DNA from: Chloroflexota bacterium
Lineage (GTDB): Bacteria > Chloroflexota > Dehalococcoidia > Tepidiformales > Tepidiformaceae
Reading direction: 5' to 3'
Assembly (NCBI GenBank): GCA_026705605.1
Contig: JAPPAK010000008.1
Coordinates: forward strand, 166,725 to 230,724
DNA length: 64,000 bases
Below, in pieces: positions 1 to 8,207 of this stretch. A program made the translations under genes and the position numbers. The notes beneath the pieces were generated by a model. The model was not told where the DNA came from, ran no database searches, and was given only the letters and a program-made list of their open reading frames with translations. Each line of letters opens with the position of its first letter. Position 1 is the first letter of the stretch.

Positions 1-1
1 C

Positions 2-100
2 ACCGAACTCGACCGCGACCCGGAGGGGCGCCTCATCGTGCTCCGCCACAACGATGCCTGCCACCTGCCTGCCGACACGGCGTCGGTTGGGAGCTCCTAG
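2..100 (+). CDS. C-terminal end of a histidine-phosphatase-like protein (partial)
   Basis: Only the last 32 codons are in the window; the reading frame enters from the left edge and stops at a TAG at 98-100. The tail carries the string LRHNDACHLP, which resembles the end of the histidine phosphatase (phosphoglycerate mutase-like) superfamily, where an 'LND-x-x-HL' motif closes the fold. The stop overlaps the stop of the convergent purS gene by two bases. With so little sequence the family call is tentative and the substrate cannot be named. Confidence 0.45.
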   Translation, partial: TELDRDPEGRLIVLRHNDACHLPADTASVGSS

Positions 101-360
101 GCCGGTTCCTCTTCCGCCACCTCGCAGTGGTATCGCTCGATGACCGGATTGGCGAGCAGCCGCGTGCACATGTCCTCGGCCAGCGACTGCGCCTCGTCGG
201 CGCTCGCCGCCTCGATCGCGACTTCGAACAGCTTGCCCGAGCGCACGCCCGCCACTCCGGCGAACCCGAGGTTGTGCAGCGCCGACGCGATCGTGAGCCC
301 CTCCGGGTCGTTCACCGTCGGTTTCAGCGTCACCGCGATCGAGGCGAGGAAGCGGCTCAC
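97..360 (-). CDS. purS: phosphoribosylformylglycinamidine synthase subunit PurS
   Basis: An 87-residue protein of the usual PurS size. PurS is the small structural subunit of the three-part FGAM synthase (PurS-PurQ-PurL), which makes formylglycinamidine ribonucleotide in purine synthesis. It shows the typical pattern of an N-terminal strand ending in KPTVNDPEG, a helix with ALHNLGF, and a central V-x-x-GK-x-F strand that matches the PurS fold. Its ATG overlaps the end of purC by 4 bp (ATGA), so it is the last gene of the purB-purC-purS operon. purQ and purL do not follow: the operon ends here against a convergent gene, so those subunits must be encoded elsewhere. Confidence 0.9.
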   Translation of the reverse strand: MSRFLASIAVTLKPTVNDPEGLTIASALHNLGFAGVAGVRSGKLFEVAIEAASADEAQSLAEDMCTRLLANPVIERYHCEVAEEEPA

Positions 361-1253
361 CCGGGCAGGTCCTCGCCCGTGAGCGTGCGGTACAGCGTCA
401 GGTAGCGGTCCGTTGTCGCCGCAACCACGTCGTTCGGAACGTCCGGCGCGGGGTCGCCGTCCTTCCAGCCCGTCCCGGCGAGCCAGTCGCGCACCGGCTG
501 CTTGTCGAAGCTGGGCTGGGAACCGCCGGGCTTGTACTCCGAGAGCGGCCAGAAGCGGCTGCTGTCCGGCGTCAGCACCTCGTCGATGAGGATCGTCTCC
601 TCGTTCCGAAGGCCGAACTCGAACTTCGTGTCGGCGATGATGACGTCCCGCTCCAGCGCCACCTGGTGGCCGTAGTCGTAGACGGCGCGGCTGCGCTTCG
701 CCATCGCGTTCGCCGTCTCCCCGCCTACGATGCCCTCGAGCTGCTCGTAGTTGATGTTCTCGTCGTGCTCGCCCACGTCAGCCTTCGTCGAGGGTGTGAA
801 GATCGGTTCCGGCAGCCGATCCGATTCCGTCAGGCCCTCCGGTAGCTGGATGCCGCAGACCGAGCCGTCGCGCTTGTACTCGCGCCAGCCCGACCCCGAG
901 ATGTACCCGCGCATGATGCATTCGGCGCTGTGCGGCTGGGCCTTCCGTACCAGCATCGAGCGCCGGTGGCAGTTCTCGGGGAGGGGGAAGGGCACGAGCT
1001 CTTCCGCGTTCGAGGCGTCGATGACGGCGATGAAGTGGTGTGGCACCACCTCGCCGATGCGCTCGAACCACCACGCCGAGAGCTGCGTCAACATTTCGCC
1101 CTTGCGCGGAACGCCCGTCGGCAGCACCAGGTCGAGCGCCGAGATGCGGTCGGTGGCGACGATCAGCATGTTGTCGCCAAGGTCGTACGTGTCGCGGACC
1201 TTGCCCCGCACCATGGGGGCGGGCAGGTCGGTCTGCAGCACTACGTCGGTCAT
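357..1253 (-). CDS. purC: phosphoribosylaminoimidazole-succinocarboxamide synthase (SAICAR synthetase)
   Basis: 298 residues. The enzyme joins CAIR and aspartate with ATP in the eighth step of IMP synthesis. The nucleotide-binding start RGKVRDTYDLGDN (about 16-28), the ECIMRGYISGSGW signature (about 111-123) and DTKFEFG (about 208-214) are all present. It is longer than the short bacterial form (about 240 residues) and resembles the longer class that has extra C-terminal sequence. ATG overlaps the stop of the upstream membrane-protein gene by 4 bp, and its own stop overlaps the purS start, so translation of the whole operon is probably coupled. Confidence 0.95.
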   Translation of the reverse strand: MTDVVLQTDLPAPMVRGKVRDTYDLGDNMLIVATDRISALDLVLPTGVPRKGEMLTQLSAWWFERIGEVVPHHFIAVIDASNAEELVPFPLPENCHRRSMLVRKAQPHSAECIMRGYISGSGWREYKRDGSVCGIQLPEGLTESDRLPEPIFTPSTKADVGEHDENINYEQLEGIVGGETANAMAKRSRAVYDYGHQVALERDVIIADTKFEFGLRNEETILIDEVLTPDSSRFWPLSEYKPGGSQPSFDKQPVRDWLAGTGWKDGDPAPDVPNDVVAATTDRYLTLYRTLTGEDLPG

Positions 1254-2050
1254 GAGGGTTCCTCCCGTATTCGCAGGTAATAGAGGGTTATCGCGGCATG
1301 GGCAAACGCCGTCAGGGGAATTGCCACGCCACCCTGCAAAATCTGAATCAAGGCGTCGATCGCCATGCGTCCGCCCCGGCTCATCGACTCGGGTCCGGGG
1401 CTCACCGGCACGAGCAAGCCAATCAGCACAACCAGCACGAACCCCACGATCACGATCGCGATGAGGCGGAGCATGTTGCCGTTCATCGTGCGCCAGCTCC
1501 GTGTCAGCGCCTCGATCGGTCCGATCTCCTCGATCAGGTACACCTGGTACGCGATCCCGAAGCGCCCGATCAGGAATGGAATGACCGCCAACCCCACGAT
1601 CGTGAGCGCGAGCAGGGCGCCGACGACGGCGAAGATGATCGTGAGGACGATCAGCCCTCCAAGGCGGGTGAAGGCTGGGTCCAGCGCCTCGGTGAGCGAG
1701 ACCGGCTTCCCGAGCGCGGCCGCGGCCACCGACACGATCGTCGCCGCCTGACCCACGAGCCCCAGCACCACCGCGATCGCCACCACCACTACCAGGGCGA
1801 ACACCTGCCCGCCCCCTTCACTTGCCCCCGTGATGCCTCCTCGCGGGTACATCTCGTCGAGGAACACGCTGTTGTAGAGCAGGATCGTCACGAGGATCGT
1901 CCCGATGACCAGGGGCGCTTGGACCGCCAGCAGGGGCAGCATCGTCTCCCGTGGGTGGTCGCGCATGAGCGCCGCCGCTGCGCTCAGCGTCTCGCCCACG
2001 CCCGGCCTCTCTTGCTGCTGGGGAAGCTGTTGTTCGGGGCCGCCGGTCAC
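1250..2050 (-). CDS. multipass membrane protein inside the purine operon
   Basis: 266 residues from a GTG that overlaps the purB stop (GTGA at 2047-2050); an internal ATG at 'MRDHPRET' is an alternative. After a Gln-rich head it has about six hydrophobic segments, arranged as a long helix near LAVQAPLVIGTILV, a pair around GGQVFALVVVVAIAVV, a long stretch ending VIPFLIGRFGIAY, and two near the C-terminus. The conserved-looking EEIGPIEALTRSW loop is typical of DUF975 / glycerophosphodiesterase-membrane-domain-like proteins of unknown role. Overlaps on both sides place it firmly in the pur operon, but nothing shows that it acts in purine synthesis. Confidence 0.75.
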   Translation of the reverse strand: MTGGPEQQLPQQQERPGVGETLSAAAALMRDHPRETMLPLLAVQAPLVIGTILVTILLYNSVFLDEMYPRGGITGASEGGGQVFALVVVVAIAVVLGLVGQAATIVSVAAAALGKPVSLTEALDPAFTRLGGLIVLTIIFAVVGALLALTIVGLAVIPFLIGRFGIAYQVYLIEEIGPIEALTRSWRTMNGNMLRLIAIVIVGFVLVVLIGLLVPVSPGPESMSRGGRMAIDALIQILQGGVAIPLTAFAHAAITLYYLRIREEPS

Positions 2051-3342
2051 GTCAGGCCGAGCCGCTCGAACGTCGAGCCGGCGTTGCGCAGGTAGTAGCC
2101 GTAGTCGAACAGCGACCGCAGATGCTCCTCGTCGATGCGCGAGGTCACGTCCTCGTCCGCCAGCAGCAGCGACAGGAACGGCTTGCGCTCCTGCCACGCG
2201 ACCATCGCGTTGCGCTTCACGATTCCGTACGCATCCTGCCGGCTCAGTCCCGTCTCGATCAGCTCCAGCAGCACGCGTTGGGAGAACACGAGCCCGTAGG
2301 AGGCGTCGAGGTTCTCGCGCATGCGCTCCGGGTACACCACCAGGTCCTCGGCGATGTCGGTGAACAGCGCCAGCATGTAGTCCAGCACCAGGCACGCGTC
2401 GGGGAAAACGATGCGTTCCGTGGAGGAGTGGCTGATGTCCCGCTCGTGCCAGAGCGCTACGTTCTCCATGGCCGTGTTCGCGTAGCCCCGCAGCACCCGC
2501 GCCAGCCCGGTGATGCGCTCGCACTTCTCCGGGTTGCGCTTGTGCGGCATCGCGCTCGACCCCGTCTGGCCGGCTGCGAAGGGTTCCTCCGCCTCCAGCA
2601 CCTCCGTGCGCTGAAGCCCCCGGATCTCCGTCGCGAACTTCTCCAGCGAGGCGCCGGTGAGTGCGAGTGCGCCCACGAACTGCGCGTGCCGGTCGCGCTG
2701 GATGACCTGCGTCGAAGCGTGCTCGACGCCGAGTCCGAGCGTGGTGCAGGTCGCCTCCTCGATCTCGGGCGGGATGGACGCGTGCGTCCCCACCGCTCCG
2801 CTGATCGCCCCTACCGCGATTGTTTCGCGGGCGGCCAGCAGGCGCTCGCAGTTGCGCCGCATCTCCGCGACCCACACCGCCACTTTCAGTCCGAACGTGG
2901 TCGGCTCGGCATGGACCCCGTGCGTCCGCCCCGGACAGAGCGTGTCGCGGTGCTTCCGCGCGAGGTCCTCCAGCGCCGTCGTCAGCCGCTCGACGCCTGC
3001 GATGAGCAGGTCGCTTGCGGCCCGCAGCTGGAGGGCGGTGGCGGTGTCCCAGACGTCGCTGGTCGTGAGCCCAAAATGGACATAACGCGATTCCTCTCCG
3101 AGCGAGTCCGCTACTGACTGCAGGAACGCGGTCATGTCGTGGTGCGTGACCGCGAGGTACTCGTTCACCTTGTCGACGTCGAAGGTGGCGTTCGCGCGGA
3201 TCAGCTGCGCCGCTTCCACGGGCATCTCACCTGCGGCCGCGCGCGCTTCGCAGACGGCAATCTCGACCTCGAGCCAGCGTTCGAACTTCGCCTGCTCGCT
3301 CCAGATGGCGGCCATTTCGGGCCGCGAGTAACGAGGGATCAC
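2047..3342 (-). CDS. purB: adenylosuccinate lyase
   Basis: 431 residues, the normal length. It splits SAICAR to AICAR and adenylosuccinate to AMP, releasing fumarate. The fumarase/aspartase superfamily signature GSSAMPHKRNP lies at 261-271 on the flexible loop that carries the catalytic serine; the RTHGVHAEPTT segment (139-149) and the THHD segment (66-69) supply the active-site histidines. The start is a GTG at 3342. This is the first gene of a four-gene operon whose genes all overlap by 4 bp, and it is divergent from the SDR gene starting at 3480, so the 137-bp gap must hold both promoters. Confidence 0.95.
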   Translation of the reverse strand: MIPRYSRPEMAAIWSEQAKFERWLEVEIAVCEARAAAGEMPVEAAQLIRANATFDVDKVNEYLAVTHHDMTAFLQSVADSLGEESRYVHFGLTTSDVWDTATALQLRAASDLLIAGVERLTTALEDLARKHRDTLCPGRTHGVHAEPTTFGLKVAVWVAEMRRNCERLLAARETIAVGAISGAVGTHASIPPEIEEATCTTLGLGVEHASTQVIQRDRHAQFVGALALTGASLEKFATEIRGLQRTEVLEAEEPFAAGQTGSSAMPHKRNPEKCERITGLARVLRGYANTAMENVALWHERDISHSSTERIVFPDACLVLDYMLALFTDIAEDLVVYPERMRENLDASYGLVFSQRVLLELIETGLSRQDAYGIVKRNAMVAWQERKPFLSLLLADEDVTSRIDEEHLRSLFDYGYYLRNAGSTFERLGLT

Positions 3343-3479
3343 GTGGCGCTCCGGGGAGAGTGGGGTTGTGGCGTGGCCATCCCTTCAATCATAGCTTGGG
3401 GAGCCCCTGTGCGAGCCTCGCGCCGTTCGTAATTCACGGGTGCCAGCGTGTAGACTGCCGCTCCGCCGGGAGGTGCCGA

Positions 3480-4301
3480 GTGGAAGAGTTCCGCGGTCGT
3501 ACAGCTGTGATCACCGGAGGAGGTGGCGGAATCGGCCGGGCGCTGGCCGTCGCCTTTGCCCGGGAAGGCATGAACGTCGTCATCGGCGAGATCGACATGG
3601 ATGCCGCCGCCGGCACCGTCGCCGCCGTCGAGGAGCACGGTGTGCGCGCCATCGCGGTCCAGAACGACGTATCCGACCGCGCCTCCATGCAGGCGCTCGC
3701 CGACGCAACGCACGACGCCTTCGGCGGCTGCCACGTGCTCTGCAACAATGCCGGCGTCGTCACCTTCAAGCTTGCCCAGGACATGACCGAGGACGACTGG
3801 GACTGGGTGCTTGGCGTCGACCTCTACGGCGTCATCTACGGTATCCAGGCGTTCCTGCCTGGCATGGTGGCGGCGGGCGAGGGCGGTCACATCGTGAACA
3901 CGGCCTCCATCGCCGGCCTCGTGGCTCCCGCCACGCCCGGCATCTCTTCCTACTCGACCGCCAAGTACGGCGTCGTCGGCATCTCCGAGGCGCTCGCACT
4001 CGACCTCGAACCGCACAACATCGGCGTGAGCGTGCTCTGCCCCGGTGGCGTGCGCTCCCGCATCGTGGAGGCGGGCCGCAACCGCCCCGACGAGTACGGC
4101 GGCCCCGAGGACCCCATCCGCGAGATGCTCCCCGGCGAGAGCGTCCCCCAGGAGATGCTTGAGCCCGAGGACCTGGCCCAGAAAGTCCTGAACGCCATTC
4201 GCGGTAACCACCTCTACGTCGTCAGCCACCCCGAGACCCAGCCCTCCGTCGAGGCCCGCTTCCAGCGCATTCTCGACGCCTACGACCTCATTCCCAGCTA
4301 G
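3480..4301 (+). CDS. SDR-family NAD(P)-dependent oxidoreductase
   Basis: 273 residues from a GTG preceded by GGAGG at 3469-3473. A classical short-chain dehydrogenase: the TGGGGGIG dinucleotide-binding loop is near residues 12-19, NNAG follows at about residue 90, the catalytic serine lies in NTASIAG and the YxxxK pair in YSTAKYG. The substrate is probably an alcohol or ketone but cannot be read from the sequence. The C-terminal part has a long acidic-proline stretch (RPDEYGGPEDPIRE) seen in many SDRs of catabolic clusters. The first ThuA-like gene starts 24 bp downstream, so the three genes 3480-5988 are likely one operon. Confidence 0.88.
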   Translation: MEEFRGRTAVITGGGGGIGRALAVAFAREGMNVVIGEIDMDAAAGTVAAVEEHGVRAIAVQNDVSDRASMQALADATHDAFGGCHVLCNNAGVVTFKLAQDMTEDDWDWVLGVDLYGVIYGIQAFLPGMVAAGEGGHIVNTASIAGLVAPATPGISSYSTAKYGVVGISEALALDLEPHNIGVSVLCPGGVRSRIVEAGRNRPDEYGGPEDPIREMLPGESVPQEMLEPEDLAQKVLNAIRGNHLYVVSHPETQPSVEARFQRILDAYDLIPS

Positions 4302-4325
4302 TCGCGCCGCCGAAAGGAGCGAGTC

Positions 4326-5147
4326 ATGTCCGTCAAGGTGCTCGTCGTTACGAAGGGCCACCCGTTCGACTACAACGGCTTCTACGCCATGTTCGATGAG
4401 AATCCCGAGCTGCTCACGACGCAGGTCGAGCAGCCGGCCGCGCAGGTCATGCTTCGCCCCGAGAACGTGGCCGAGTACGAGGCCGTGTGCTTCTACGACA
4501 TGTGGGGCACCGAGAGCCCCGATGGCGGCGCGAGCTTTGTCCCCGCTCCCGACGAGTACCAGGAAAGCATCGCCGCCCTCCTCCAGAGTGGGAAGGGGAT
4601 CGTCATGATGAACCACGCCATCGTGCAGTGGCCCGCCTGGCCCGGGTGGCGCGACGTCAGCGGCACCTCGTTCCTGCTGACCGAGGGCGAGGTTTTCGGC
4701 GAGATGACGCCCGGCTCGGGCTATCGCGGCGGCGCCGTCGACCCGCGCGGCAACCCGACCGGTACCGTCTCCGCCGACTCCGGCGCTGCCGGCCACCCCG
4801 TCCTCGACGGCGTCGAGCCCTTCACGATCGAGGACGAGCTCTACCTGACCTCGAAGAGGTTCGAGTCCCAGCCCGACATCTTGCCGCTCATGCGCACGGA
4901 CTATCCGATGGTGAAGGAGAACTTCAACCCGCCGCCGCTCGCTCCCGCCGAGGAGCAGGCGCGCTGGGACCATCCCGAGGGCAGCAACCTCGTGGTCTGG
5001 GCCAAGAAGAGCGTCAACTCCCCCGTCATCGCCATGCAGATCGGCGATGGCCCCAACTGCTACGCGAACCCTGAGTTCCGCAAGCTCCTCAGCAACGCCC
5101 TCCACTGGGTGGCGACGGAGGACGCGCGGACCTGGGCCGCCAGCTAG
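4326..5147 (+). CDS. ThuA-like domain protein, copy 1
   Basis: 273 residues, soluble, no signal peptide. It begins KVLVVTKGHPFDYNGFY and resembles the ThuA family (class I glutamine-amidotransferase-like fold, named after a trehalose-utilisation protein whose biochemical role is still uncertain). The internal GKGIVMMNHAIVQWPAWPGW segment sits where ThuA proteins have the G-x-G-x-x-x-x-H turn; the family cysteine nucleophile of true amidotransferases is not evident. AAGHPVLDGV and DELYL also match ThuA-type proteins. RBS 'gaaaggagcg' precedes ATG. About 70-75% identical by eye to the next gene, so the pair arose by tandem duplication. Confidence 0.75.
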   Translation: MSVKVLVVTKGHPFDYNGFYAMFDENPELLTTQVEQPAAQVMLRPENVAEYEAVCFYDMWGTESPDGGASFVPAPDEYQESIAALLQSGKGIVMMNHAIVQWPAWPGWRDVSGTSFLLTEGEVFGEMTPGSGYRGGAVDPRGNPTGTVSADSGAAGHPVLDGVEPFTIEDELYLTSKRFESQPDILPLMRTDYPMVKENFNPPPLAPAEEQARWDHPEGSNLVVWAKKSVNSPVIAMQIGDGPNCYANPEFRKLLSNALHWVATEDARTWAAS

Positions 5148-5184
5148 CCGGAACCGCGGGGAAGACCCCGGAGAGGAACCATCC

Positions 5185-5988
5185 ATGGCAGTGAAAGTGC
5201 TCGTCGTGACCAAGGGGCACGGCTTCAACTACAACGGCTTCTATTCCATGTTCGATGACAACCCCGAGCTGCTTACGACGCAGGTCGAGCAGCCGGCCGC
5301 GCAGGTGCTCCTGCGCCCCGAGAACGTGGCCGAATACGACGCTTTCTGCTTCTACGACATGTGGGGCGTCGACTTCTCACCCGCACCCGAGGAGTACCAG
5401 CAGAGCATCGCCGCGCTCCTCGAAAGCGGGAAGGGCCTCATGTTGATGAACCACGCCCTCGTGGAGTGGCCCGCCTGGCCCGGCTGGCGTGATGTCAGCG
5501 GCACCTCGTTCCTGCTGACCGAGGGCGAGGTCTTCGGCGAGCTCACTCCCGGCTCCGGCTATCGCGGTGGGGGCGCCGATCCCCGCGGCAACGGCCGCGG
5601 CAAGGTCACGCCCGACCCCGCCGCCGCCGGCCACCCCGTCCTGGAGGGGCTCGACGACGGTTTTGTCGTGCAGGACGAGCTCTATCTGACCTCGAAGATC
5701 TTCGAGTCCCAGCCCGACATCCTCCCCCTGATGCGCACGGACTACCCGATGGTCCAGGAGAACTTCAACCCGCCGCCGATGGCTCCCCCGGAGGAGAAGG
5801 AACGCTGGGCCCATCCCGAGGGCAGCGATCTCGTCGTCTGGGCGAAGAAGAGCGGCAACTCGCCGGTCGTCGCCACCCACCTCGGCGACGGACCCGGCAG
5901 CTACGAGAGCGAAGGCTTCCGCAGGCTCCTCCACAACACCCTCCACTGGGTGGCCTCGGAGGAAGCGCGAGCCTGGGCCGCCAGCTAG
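5185..5988 (+). CDS. ThuA-like domain protein, copy 2
   Basis: 267 residues from ATG 5185 (RBS 'gagagga'); the frame stays open further upstream but that part overlaps copy 1 and is not conserved. It has the same layout as copy 1: KVLVVTKGHGFNYNGFY at the start, GKGLMLMNHALVEWPAWPGW in the middle, AAGHPVLEGL and DELYLTSK later, and the same WAAS ending. The main difference is a loop near residue 60, where copy 1 carries about seven extra residues (ESPDGGA). Conserved acidic and aromatic residues suggest a shared but perhaps diverged ligand site. The stop lies 6 bp from the stop of the convergent epoxide hydrolase. Confidence 0.75.
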   Translation: MAVKVLVVTKGHGFNYNGFYSMFDDNPELLTTQVEQPAAQVLLRPENVAEYDAFCFYDMWGVDFSPAPEEYQQSIAALLESGKGLMLMNHALVEWPAWPGWRDVSGTSFLLTEGEVFGELTPGSGYRGGGADPRGNGRGKVTPDPAAAGHPVLEGLDDGFVVQDELYLTSKIFESQPDILPLMRTDYPMVQENFNPPPMAPPEEKERWAHPEGSDLVVWAKKSGNSPVVATHLGDGPGSYESEGFRRLLHNTLHWVASEEARAWAAS

Positions 5989-5994
5989 CGACCG

Positions 5995-7170
5995 CTAGCG
6001 CAGCTCCCGGAAGGTCGCGCGGATGCCGCGCACGATCGCCTCGGGCTCCTCGGCGGGCGCGAAGTGCCCGCCCGCCGGGTGCGAGTCCCAGTGCACCAGG
6101 TTCCAGTACTCGCGCTGCTGCTCGCTCGGTTCCTGTGGCGCCCCCGGCCCGTGGAACGTGAGCCCCGTCGGCGCCTCCACCACCGGCGTCCGGTCGTGGC
6201 TGGGCTGCCACTGGTTCCAGGCCGCCTCGTAGTAGTAGCGCACCGAGGTCACGAAGGCGTCCGTCGCCCAGTACAGCATCATCGTCGTCAGCAGGTCGTC
6301 CTTGGGGAAGCGCGACTCCACGTCGCCGTTCGTGTCGCCCCAGTTCCGTCGCCGCTCGAGGATCCAGGCGCAGAGCCCGATCGGCGAGTCGTGCGCCATG
6401 AAGGCGAGCGTCTGCGGGTCGAGCGCCTGCACGGCCACGTGCGCCGAGTAGTAGCGCAGGCGCGCCAGGTTGGCCGCGCGCGCCTCTCCCGGCGGCATCG
6501 ATGCCAGTCCCGGATCGCCCAGCACCCACGGCCGGTCGTGCGTGAACATGTTCAGCATGATCGCGTCGGTCAGGTGGATGCCGATCAGGTGCTCGGCGTA
6601 CTTGTGCCCGAGCTGGCTCGTGACGAGCGCCCCCCAGTCGCCTCCCTGCGCCGCGAAGCGCTCGTAGCCGAGCACCTCGCGCATAAGCGTCACCCACAGG
6701 TCCGCCGTCCGCCAGTAGTTGATGCCCGGCGTCGCCAGCGGCGTGGAGAAGCCGTATCCCGGTAGCGACGGCACGACCACGTCGAACGAGTCCGCCGGGT
6801 CGCCGCCGTGGGCGGCCGGGTCGGTCAGCGGACCGATCACGTGGCGGAGGTCCCAGTACGTCCAGGGCCAGCCGTGGGAGAGGATGATGGGAATCGGGTT
6901 CGGTCCCTTTCCGCGCTCGTGCACGAAGTGGATCGGCATCCCCTCGATCTCGACCCGGAAGTTGTTGAAGCGGTTCATCTCCGCCTCATGCGTGCGCCAG
7001 TCGTAGCGACTGAGCCAGTGGTCGGCGAGCTCGCGCAGGTACTCCCCGTTCACGCCGTACGCCCACCCATCGTTACCGAAGTCGGGCGCCCAGTTGATGC
7101 GCTCAAGCCGCTCGCGCAGGTCCTCCAGCTTCTCCTCGGGAATGGCGATCTCGAACGGCTCGGCCTGCAT
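5995..7170 (-). CDS. epoxide hydrolase (microsomal-type, alpha/beta hydrolase)
   Basis: 391 residues from ATG 7170, chosen because AGGAGA lies 7 bp upstream. Residues 1-110 form the EHN domain typical of microsomal epoxide hydrolases (IPEEKLEDLRERLE, INWAPDFGNDGW, YLRELADHW). The oxyanion-hole motif HGWP is at 99-102, the nucleophile Asp178 sits in GGDWG, and the catalytic His is probably H369 in GGHFAPAEEPE. These enzymes add water to an epoxide to give a vicinal diol. The length fits the family (about 380-400). The substrate is unknown; epoxides from aromatic or terpenoid breakdown would fit the oxidoreductase-rich setting. Confidence 0.9.
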   Translation of the reverse strand: MQAEPFEIAIPEEKLEDLRERLERINWAPDFGNDGWAYGVNGEYLRELADHWLSRYDWRTHEAEMNRFNNFRVEIEGMPIHFVHERGKGPNPIPIILSHGWPWTYWDLRHVIGPLTDPAAHGGDPADSFDVVVPSLPGYGFSTPLATPGINYWRTADLWVTLMREVLGYERFAAQGGDWGALVTSQLGHKYAEHLIGIHLTDAIMLNMFTHDRPWVLGDPGLASMPPGEARAANLARLRYYSAHVAVQALDPQTLAFMAHDSPIGLCAWILERRRNWGDTNGDVESRFPKDDLLTTMMLYWATDAFVTSVRYYYEAAWNQWQPSHDRTPVVEAPTGLTFHGPGAPQEPSEQQREYWNLVHWDSHPAGGHFAPAEEPEAIVRGIRATFRELR

Positions 7171-7286
7171 GACGTTTCTCCTGGCGGGGTGTGGTTGCGG
7201 GGCGAGTCTAGCCCCCTGCCAGGGTGCGTGGGTCGGGGCCTGTTCCCCGTTGCAGACATAACATTTTCGCATCTTGCCAGCCGCAA

Positions 7287-7315
7287 TTGAAAGGCCGTTC
7301 TGAGGGGGCTACTGT
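7287..7315 (+). promoter_or_regulatory. candidate sigma-70-type promoter
   Basis: TTGAAA at 7287-7292 and TACTGT at 7310-7315 are separated by 17 bp. It lies 42 bp before the start of the membrane-protein gene at 7358, which has a GGGGG ribosome site. The -35 is good and the -10 is weak. Confidence 0.35.
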
Positions 7316-7357
7316 CACACTGCGCGTCGGGGGACGGCGCATCACAAGGGGGATGTT

Positions 7358-8092
7358 ATGAACGTACTTAGTAGCTTGTGCTCCGCACAACGGGCGCCCG
7401 GAACGGCCATCGTCTTAGGGCTTGTCGTCATGATCATCTGCCTGATCCTGTATCCCGGGGGCTGGCTGATCGATACGGGTGACCCGCTCGACTTCGAGCA
7501 GACGATCCGGGCGTTCACGGAGAACGACAACCTCACGCACGCGCTGTCGTTCGTCGTCATCCTGTGCTCGTTGCTGATCTCCTACGGCATCTTCTCGTTC
7601 TGGCGGCTCCAGGGACCCTCCGGAAGCCTGGGCCATTCGATGCTGCGCTTCGGGATTCTGGTCAACCTGTTCCACTACGGCATCTACATCCTGACGATGG
7701 GAACGCGGCACCTTCTCGTTGCGGTTGCGCAGCACGCCGAGTCACTCGCGGATCCCGCGGGGGCGCCGGATCTCATGCTGGTGTTGCATGCGACCAGCGG
7801 TGGCCTCTATTTCGGTTTCATCACCATCTCGTCGATCAGCGGCATTCTCGTGGGTATTGGTCTTGCGAGGCGCTTCAGCTCGTTGAACCTCACCTCCGCG
7901 GCCTGCTGGGTCTTCGGCCTTGCCGGCGTGGCGGGTCTCGTCAACGTCGTCGTCGGCCAGCAGGCCGAGGTCGACCCCGAGGCCTTCATCATGGCCAGCA
8001 ACATCGTCCTCTTTGTCGCCGCCGCCGCCCTGCTGTTGATTGGCATCGGCGTGATACGGGGCGAGAAGGAGCTTATTCCCGAGGACGACTAG
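7358..8092 (+). CDS. six- to seven-helix membrane protein of unknown function
   Basis: 244 residues, ATG 7358 with 'agggggatgtt' just upstream. Hydrophobic segments lie near residues 20-37 (IVLGLVVMIICLILY), 63-80 (ALSFVVILCSLLISYGIF), 97-115, 145-168, 178-200 and 213-233. There is no signal peptide; the C-terminus is short and charged (RGEKELIPEDD) and probably cytosolic. The arrangement resembles DUF4386-like proteins, but I cannot assign a family or function. It stands alone, with its own candidate promoter and a strong hairpin downstream. Confidence 0.8.
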   Translation: MNVLSSLCSAQRAPGTAIVLGLVVMIICLILYPGGWLIDTGDPLDFEQTIRAFTENDNLTHALSFVVILCSLLISYGIFSFWRLQGPSGSLGHSMLRFGILVNLFHYGIYILTMGTRHLLVAVAQHAESLADPAGAPDLMLVLHATSGGLYFGFITISSISGILVGIGLARRFSSLNLTSAACWVFGLAGVAGLVNVVVGQQAEVDPEAFIMASNIVLFVAAAALLLIGIGVIRGEKELIPEDD

Positions 8093-8122
8093 GCCCGCTC
8101 GTTTGTAGCCATCTCATCGCCG

Positions 8123-8146
8123 GCGGGAACGCACTCGCGTTCCCGC
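8123..8146 (+). terminator. 10-bp GC-rich hairpin after the 7358-8092 gene
   Basis: GCGGGAACGC, loop ACTC, GCGTTCCCGC: a perfect 10-bp stem 31 bp after the stop codon. No T-run follows, so it is either a weak intrinsic terminator or an mRNA 3'-end stabiliser. Confidence 0.5.
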
Positions 8147-8207
8147 TGGCGAGGGTGATCGCGCTGGGCTACAGTTCCGGCAGCGCCTTCGCGCTCCGGG
8201 GGATCCC

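Noticed and set aside
3339..5228. A 629-codon minus-strand frame opposite the SDR and first ThuA-like gene
   Set aside because: Repetitive Gly/Val/Asp translation, no motif; the plus-strand genes have conserved motifs and ribosome sites.
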